DNA from: Celoporthe dispersa
Taxonomy: Eukaryota; Ascomycota; Sordariomycetes; Diaporthales; Cryphonectriaceae
Assembly: GCA_016584495.1 (NCBI GenBank)
Contig: WAID01000004.1
Coordinates: 620,001 to 684,000, forward strand
DNA length: 64,000 nt
Reading direction: 5' to 3'
The stretch's first letter is position 1; each line of letters opens with the position of its first letter. Made by a program: the position numbers and the translations under genes. The notes beneath the pieces were generated by a model. The model was given only the letters and a program-made list of their open reading frames with translations. It was not told the DNA's origin and searched no databases. Below, in pieces: positions 58,801 through 64,000 of the stretch.

Positions 58801-60774
58801 TCGTCGAGCGCAGTGAGAACCAAGAAGCCCTGCAGGAGGAGATGCGCCGGTTGAGTGACGACATGATCCGTTTCGAGGATACCCAGGAAGCCCAGCTCAA
58901 GCGGATCAAACAGCTCGAGGAAGAGCTAACGCACAGCAACACCGAGCTCGAGGACCTGGAAGAGAAGCTTGTCGCTGCCAACGACAAAGTATCCCGCCTC
59001 AGCGTGCAGCAAGAATCCAACCAGGGCGAGATCGCCTTCCTGCGCGAGGAGCAAGAGGGCGATAAACTCAAGATCGGTGACCTTGTCGGCCAGGTGGCAC
59101 AGCTCGAGGTTGTCCTCCGAGAGGAGAAGGACAAGACCAAGGAGCTGGAGACCCAGATGCAGAACGAGAGACAGCAACACGAGATCGTCACCAACCAGGA
59201 GAAGGAGGAGGTTCAGCAGGTCGTTAATCAGCTCAATAGGGAGCTGACGGCAGCCAAGGACGAGTCCAGGAAGCTGCGCAAGAGCCTTTCTAAGCAGGAG
59301 ATCGAGGCGGCTGAGTGGAAGGAGCGGCTGCAAGAGCTGGAGAACAACCTCAGAGAGGCGCTCGGTGATCTCAACGGCACCAAGTCCACTTTCCTCCGTG
59401 ACATCTCCAAGCTCCAGCATGACCTTGACAGGACATGCCGTGAGCTCGACACGACCCGGGCGGCTCTCAACGACAAGGAGCGCCTGCTGAAACAGCGAGA
59501 CGAGCTCCTTGAGACCTCCGCCCTCGAGGCTCGTCGGCTGGCTGAGATGTTCGACAAGGAGAAGCAGCTCCACCGCACCACGAAGCATGAGCTTGATACG
59601 TACCAGAAGACGCAGCTCCACATCCACGGCAACATGTCCACTGCCGAGCTGCGCATCAAGGAGCTCGAGTCGTCCAAGAGCAGAGACAAGCACCGGCTTG
59701 CCAAGCTGGAGTCCACGCTCAAGGAACAGCTGAACGAGCGAAACAGCCTGCTCCTGGTGCTGTGGACCAGGCTTTCGACCCTGTGCGGGACGGACTGGGC
59801 GCACGACAACAGCCTCATCAGTGGGCGCGCACTGCCCTCGCTTGAGGCCGTCGCCACCATGCTGCCCGGCTTCAGCAAAAACCTGCTGGCTGCGGTGAGG
59901 ACCATCGAGTCCATCGTCGGCAAATTCCAAGACCGCGTAAAGAGCATCGAGCGCGAGCTGTGGAAGGAATATCAACACCTGGAGGAGACCCTTGACAGAC
60001 GCATGAAGAAGCTTGATAAGCTCGAGTCGATCGTGCGGAACGGCGTCGCCACCGGCACTCTAAGTGTGGGCGGCGCGGCGTCGCAGGCCCTTGTGGAAGA
60101 CCTACGCCAGCGGATCGTGAGGCTCGAAGATGTGAACAGGCAGCTGCAGGTAGACAATGCAACCCTGCGGACCGCCAACGAGGTGCGCGCGCGTGCAGCA
60201 CAGGAGGCAACTCTGGATCCTCGTGGCGACAGGAACTTTGATGGTGGCAGTCCCAGCCCGGCCATCCCAACGGGACCGCGCGATCGGCTGTCTGGATCTT
60301 CGGAGCGCTCGCGCTCCAGTCGCCAGACCAGTCGGACATACGGGCCGGCCCTGACCACGTCGTCCTCTTCCTCCGTCCGTCGCGATGCCAGTCGACCCTC
60401 GACAATCTCGCGCTCACGCACAGAGACCGAAGCCGTCACGTTGTCGAACTCCCATGACTACGCACGTGACTACGACCCGGGTCCAGCGTCCGCAGGCGCA
60501 GCGCCGCTGCTGTCACCTGGGGCGCCATCCGACGCAGACATCAAGTGGATGCACCGGCTGAAAAGACCTCGAGGGCAAGCTTAAGGCGGAGCGCGAGGGT
60601 CGGATGCTGGACCGGACGGAGGCGAGTCGGCGGCTCTTGGATCTAGAGGAAATCGCGAGGGAGGCGCAGGTGAGGGAGGCGAAGCGCGAGAAGCACCGCA
60701 AGCTGCAGGCGGCGCTGTCGCTGGCCAAGAAGAGCCCCGCAGCCTCACGGTCGGCCTCGGCGGCTGACGACTGA
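55852..60774 (+). CDS. apsB: CM1/PACT coiled-coil microtubule-organising protein (ApsB/Mto1 or Pcp1 family)
   Basis: About 1,640 residues, no introns seen. A disordered acidic/Ser-rich N-terminus precedes the CM1 (Cnn_1N) motif (LTLKEQSSTIERLSKENFDL, then LKLKVMFLSDRLDKLSEEG), which recruits gamma-tubulin complexes. About 900 residues of heptad coiled coil follow, then a PACT-like C-terminus (LVLWTRLSTLCGTDWAHDN, LPGFSKNLLAAVRTIESIV) that anchors to spindle pole bodies or septal MTOCs. In Aspergillus ApsB controls nuclear positioning; the Pcp1/PcpA group is the alternative and I cannot separate them by eye. Two frame breaks: one between about 56540 and 56675 (a T-run at 56623-56627 is a candidate), one in the A-run 60561-60564, after which the C-terminal helix continues in the next frame to TGA at 60772-60774. 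Start: the ATG at 55852 (MDDDGGSSD) or 55837. Confidence 0.88.
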
Positions 60775-61467
60775 GGAGGTTCGTTGCCTGCGATGGAGCC
60801 TGTCGGAGGGTCTGTTTCGGTGCTCGGGGAGGGGATAAGACGAGTGTCATCTCTGGTGAGGCCAGCAGCATCGTGGAAGAAAAGGCTGGTTTCCTTTGTT
60901 TCTGATCATGGGAGGAAGCATGGGCGTTTCGTGGGCGGCTGGCGAAGGCGGGTGGAGAGGGCTACTGTATGATACCTTTTGGTGCTTTGGTCTGTGGGCT
61001 CTTCTATATAGTCTGTCATCCTAACGGCCTCCTCCTTGTTTTTTTTTTTTTCATCCCCCTTGTCTCTTCTTTTACTTTTTCTTCTTTTCACTCCTGCCCT
61101 GCCTGGAGGCGAGCTTGTTGACGCATTCTGCAGTGAACTTATATATTGGGTAATGAAGACGATAGGGTCTTGGCTCTACGTCTCACAGTTTGGCAAAAAA
61201 TGCAGCTGACCTGGGGGCAGAGAATATGATACCATTCGAATTAAGATTATTCGTCTCCTTTTCCTACTTCCTATCTCGACAACACTGCTGGTCACGAAAC
61301 CAAGAACAGAGGGCAGACCGAGTGCTCCCGCAGCTGTGTGTACAGTACATGCCATGCGAGTGAACCGCTCAATGCTGCCGTGTTCCCCAGCAGGTGTGGT
61401 GATACTACACCACAGGCCCAACACCGTTCCGAGAACCAACCTCGTCTACAGGTCGATCTCGGTTCCA
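60775..61467. other. Intergenic between convergent genes
   Basis: 3' regions of the coiled-coil protein and Kre9-like genes. A T-run lies at 61038-61052. No gene recognised. Confidence 0.5.
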
Positions 61468-62500
61468 TCACGTCTCCCTGACGCTGCGAGGGAATGGGCG
61501 GGTGTGGCCGTTGTCCGAGTGCCTCTTCCTGGCGGGCCTGCTCTTGGGGCAGCCCTTGGAGGACCCCTTCGAGCCGACCGCCTCCGCACCGGTCAGATCC
61601 TTCCCCTCGCCAGAGCCCGCCGCCTCGGCATCCGTGCTGGTCGTTGTCGTGGTCTGGGTCGCAGCGGCGGCAACGTTGGGCACCGTCTTGGTCTTCCAGT
61701 AGTAACCCTCGCCCTCGCTGTCGCCCTTGGCGCCGGGAGCCGTAGGCGTTTGGGTCGCTACACCACGGTCTGCGTGGGGGACGCTGGTCAGCGTGACTGG
61801 GTGGCCGTAGTCCCCGTTCCAACCGATGGTCGAGGGGCAGGTGCCGGAGAAACCAGCAGCCGAAGAGGTTGCGGTGATGAAGGTGGTGGTGGTGGCAGAA
61901 GCAGCAGAAGAGGAATAGTTCAGGGCAGCAGCACCGGTCGCGGTGGTGAAAGATGATGAGGAAGAGTTGCCACGCACCGTGACGGTCACCGTCGCGGTGG
62001 GAGCGGCCGCGCAGACGGACGATGTGGTCACCGGGTCGACGCAGCTGGCACCGCCGATGGAGAACTTGGGGGTCTGGGCGTAGATCACGTAGACGTTTGT
62101 GCCGTTGATGGCGTTACTGATTTCGATTTTGTCAGTGAGTCTGATCTTTTCCCACCTTTTATGGCTCCGGATTCTTCTTCTTCTCTTCTCCCCCTCTGTT
62201 GGCTAGAACTTACAACTGGTATCCGTACGAGTCGTCGACGTCGCAGGGGATGCGGACAGAGGCCTCGCCGGCGCTGGTGTCGACGTTGAGGTCCAGCTCC
62301 TGGTAGAAGGGAGGCCAGTTGACAAAGTTGACCAGGTAGACGCTCAGGGTGGTCGGGTCGGTGTCAACGCTGGACCACTCCAGGTCGTAGGTCGTGCCCT
62401 TGGTCAGGGTCGCGTTCTCGGCCGGGTTGAGGAACTGGATGGCGGAGGCCAGCTGGGCGGCGCCGCTGAGGGCGAGGAGAGAGAGAGCGGAGGCGCGCAT
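61468..62500 (-). CDS. Kre9/Knh-like secreted Ser/Thr-rich cell wall protein
   Basis: Two exons (62500 to about 62213, and about 62113 to 61468), about 310 residues. Signal peptide RASALSLLALSGAAQLASA. The Kre9/Knh N-terminal domain follows (IQFLNPAENATLTKGTTYDL, LSVYLVNFVNWPPFYQELDL), rejoined over the intron as GYQFNAINGTNVYVIYAQT. Then comes a Ser/Thr/Ala-rich stretch typical of O-mannosylated wall proteins. The family is linked to beta-1,6-glucan and wall assembly and many members are GPI-anchored. Here the C-terminus is basic (KSRPARKRHSDNGHTRPF) with no hydrophobic GPI tail, so it is probably a soluble or wall-bound form, or the end is affected by an undetected frame error. Confidence 0.83.
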
Positions 62501-64000
62501 GATGAATATTATTAATAAAAAGAAAGCGAGTGTCGTCGTGAGAGGAGAGAACGAATGGAAGTGCTGTAGAACAACACACAGAACGAGCGTGAGGATTTAC
62601 TTGGTCTCGTGAACCTGAACCTGGCTGTCGAGAAAGCAAGGGAAGAGAGAGGGACGCGAACGGAGAGACGGGGCGAGGTGGTAATAATATACGAAGGAGG
62701 GTGGATTGATCGTGTTCCTCCTATCCCCCAGAGCCAAGCCCTACGTATGTGTTGAGGACCCATATTTAATATTTGACAATGTTACTCTCTCCTGGCATCC
62801 CCCGTCGAGGTTGCATCGTGACCTCTTTTCATAGCATCGTCTTTCCTTATCAGCGACCCACCTATAGGCACCAGCGTTAATACTCTTTCGGAGAATATTA
62901 AGCTTGACATCCCGATCCTATCTTTCTGAGGCCATCTGTTCTTCATCTTCCCACCAGACCTCAGCAGGCGAGGAAGACACGGCTGTTGCCATGAGTCCCT
63001 CTGAGGCGGCCGTGAGGAAAGACACACAGGAGAAGAGAAGAAAGAAAAGAAGAAAATGAACCTCTGTGACCTCGGACGAACCGAAGCCCTCACGATACGC
63101 ACTGGCCTGGAGGTAATTTCATTGCTTAGTCCCGCCCCATCTCAGCCGCGAAATGTGTTTCTTCGCCCGCTAGCCTTGCGATGGCGCATCCCGCATGTTT
63201 CCCTTCTGGGCCACCGCTTCCACGAAACAGGCCTGGTCCGCCCTGTAAGACCCGTTCACGACAGCGTCAAGTCCTGGGTACGCGCCCCGGATCTGGTCAA
63301 GCCCACCCCCAGTTGTCGAGTCGCTCCCCCGCCGAGATACGGAACCATTAGAGCCTGTGGGCAAGCCACATGGATCCATCGCGTGGCGTGATGTCTCGAG
63401 GCATGAAATTTGAATGGTTGATTTACTGGCCAATTGACAATTGTTATAGCAGCGAGGGTGCTAACTTGTACCGCGCCTCGCCTCGCATCTTTGGATCCCC
63501 ACACACAATGTGTCCAGAAAATTAAATAGAAAAGGGACTACAGGGAATTTCTAGGGCAAGTGGACGCGTGGTCGATACGTGTGTGCTATTTCAGGTACAA
63601 TAGACGGCGGATCAGTCAGCTCTTGTTATCCGCCCAAATGAATAAAAAAATAAGAAAACCACTCAGCTATCATAGAAAGCCACCTTCACGGAGGAACCTC
63701 AATCCAGCTTAGCCGCGTGGTCTAACTTTCTTGGCCAGAACCCCCCCCCTTTTCCCGTGTTCTCATGCGGGAGAAAAGAACAGAGCGGCAAAGAAAGGAG
63801 AAGAAAAAATTCAACATCATGACAGAGACGCAATACGCCATCCTAAAATAATCATACCATAATGGTGAAGGTCGATCTGGCCCTGATCCAGGCTTGGTTA
63901 TCATCAAACTGAAGGATAGTGAGAGAATTATGACTCGTGGGGCGGCAGAAGGTGATCTTCACAATCCTGGGAGCAATCCTGATAACATAATTGATACTTT
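62501..64000. other. Intergenic to window end
   Basis: No gene supported. The first 280 bp contain the Kre9-like promoter, with a TATA-like ttaatattt at about 62765. I searched by eye for tRNA A and B boxes in 63050-64000 and found none convincing. Confidence 0.5.

Noticed and set aside
58926..59978. Minus-strand Leu/Val-rich open frame of 350 codons
   Set aside because: It is the complement of the heptad-rich coiled coil; the Leu richness arises from complementing Glu/Lys/Gln codons.
63050..64000. tRNA gene
   Set aside because: No convincing pairing of an A box with a GGTTCRANTCC-type B box was found.

Overview
This window is nuclear DNA from a filamentous ascomycete (Pezizomycotina, most likely a Sordariomycete). 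The evidence is short GT-AG introns of about 50-150 bp in most genes, Zn2Cys6 and fungal secondary-metabolism gene families, a phiA-type cell wall protein, a fungal cyanide hydratase, LysM and Kre9/Knh-type secreted proteins, and pyrimidine-rich promoters. I saw no transposase, rRNA, tRNA or CRISPR.

Region 1 (about 1.3-21.2 kb) looks like a polyketide biosynthetic locus. It holds an orphan membrane glycoprotein (1356-3092), a highly reducing polyketide synthase on the minus strand (KS-AT-DH-ER-KR-ACP, no C-methyltransferase), and a divergently transcribed FSH/LovG-type serine hydrolase across a 1.08-kb shared promoter. A full-length ABCB-type exporter and a secreted type-B carboxylesterase follow. 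The simplest reading is: the synthase builds a chain, the hydrolase releases it, the transporter exports it, and the esterase acts outside the cell or is unrelated. No P450 or pathway-specific regulator is next to it.

Region 2 (21.2-33.1 kb) is gene-poor. It holds the phiA-like wall protein, a Tri5-family sesquiterpene synthase (27578-28919, minus) and an SDR-like protein that lacks the usual Tyr-Lys catalytic pair, separated by long simple-sequence intergenic DNA.

Region 3 (34-41 kb) is a group of hydrolytic or detoxifying enzymes: cyanide hydratase, metallophosphatase, epoxide-hydrolase-type alpha/beta hydrolase and a second FSH hydrolase.

Region 4 (42.8-62.5 kb) is mostly housekeeping or cell-surface genes: a Zn2Cys6 regulator whose zinc cluster is spread over three exons, a four-helix membrane protein, a small stress-type protein, a secreted LysM protein, a metal-dependent amidohydrolase, a CM1/PACT coiled-coil microtubule-organising protein (ApsB/Mto1 or Pcp1 family), and a Kre9/Knh-like secreted Ser/Thr-rich protein.

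A striking property of the sequence is at least eleven one-base frame breaks in eight otherwise well-preserved genes, including housekeeping ones. Where they can be placed they sit mostly in homopolymer runs. The likeliest explanation is base-calling or assembly error rather than pseudogene formation, so any automatic annotation of this window will truncate several proteins.
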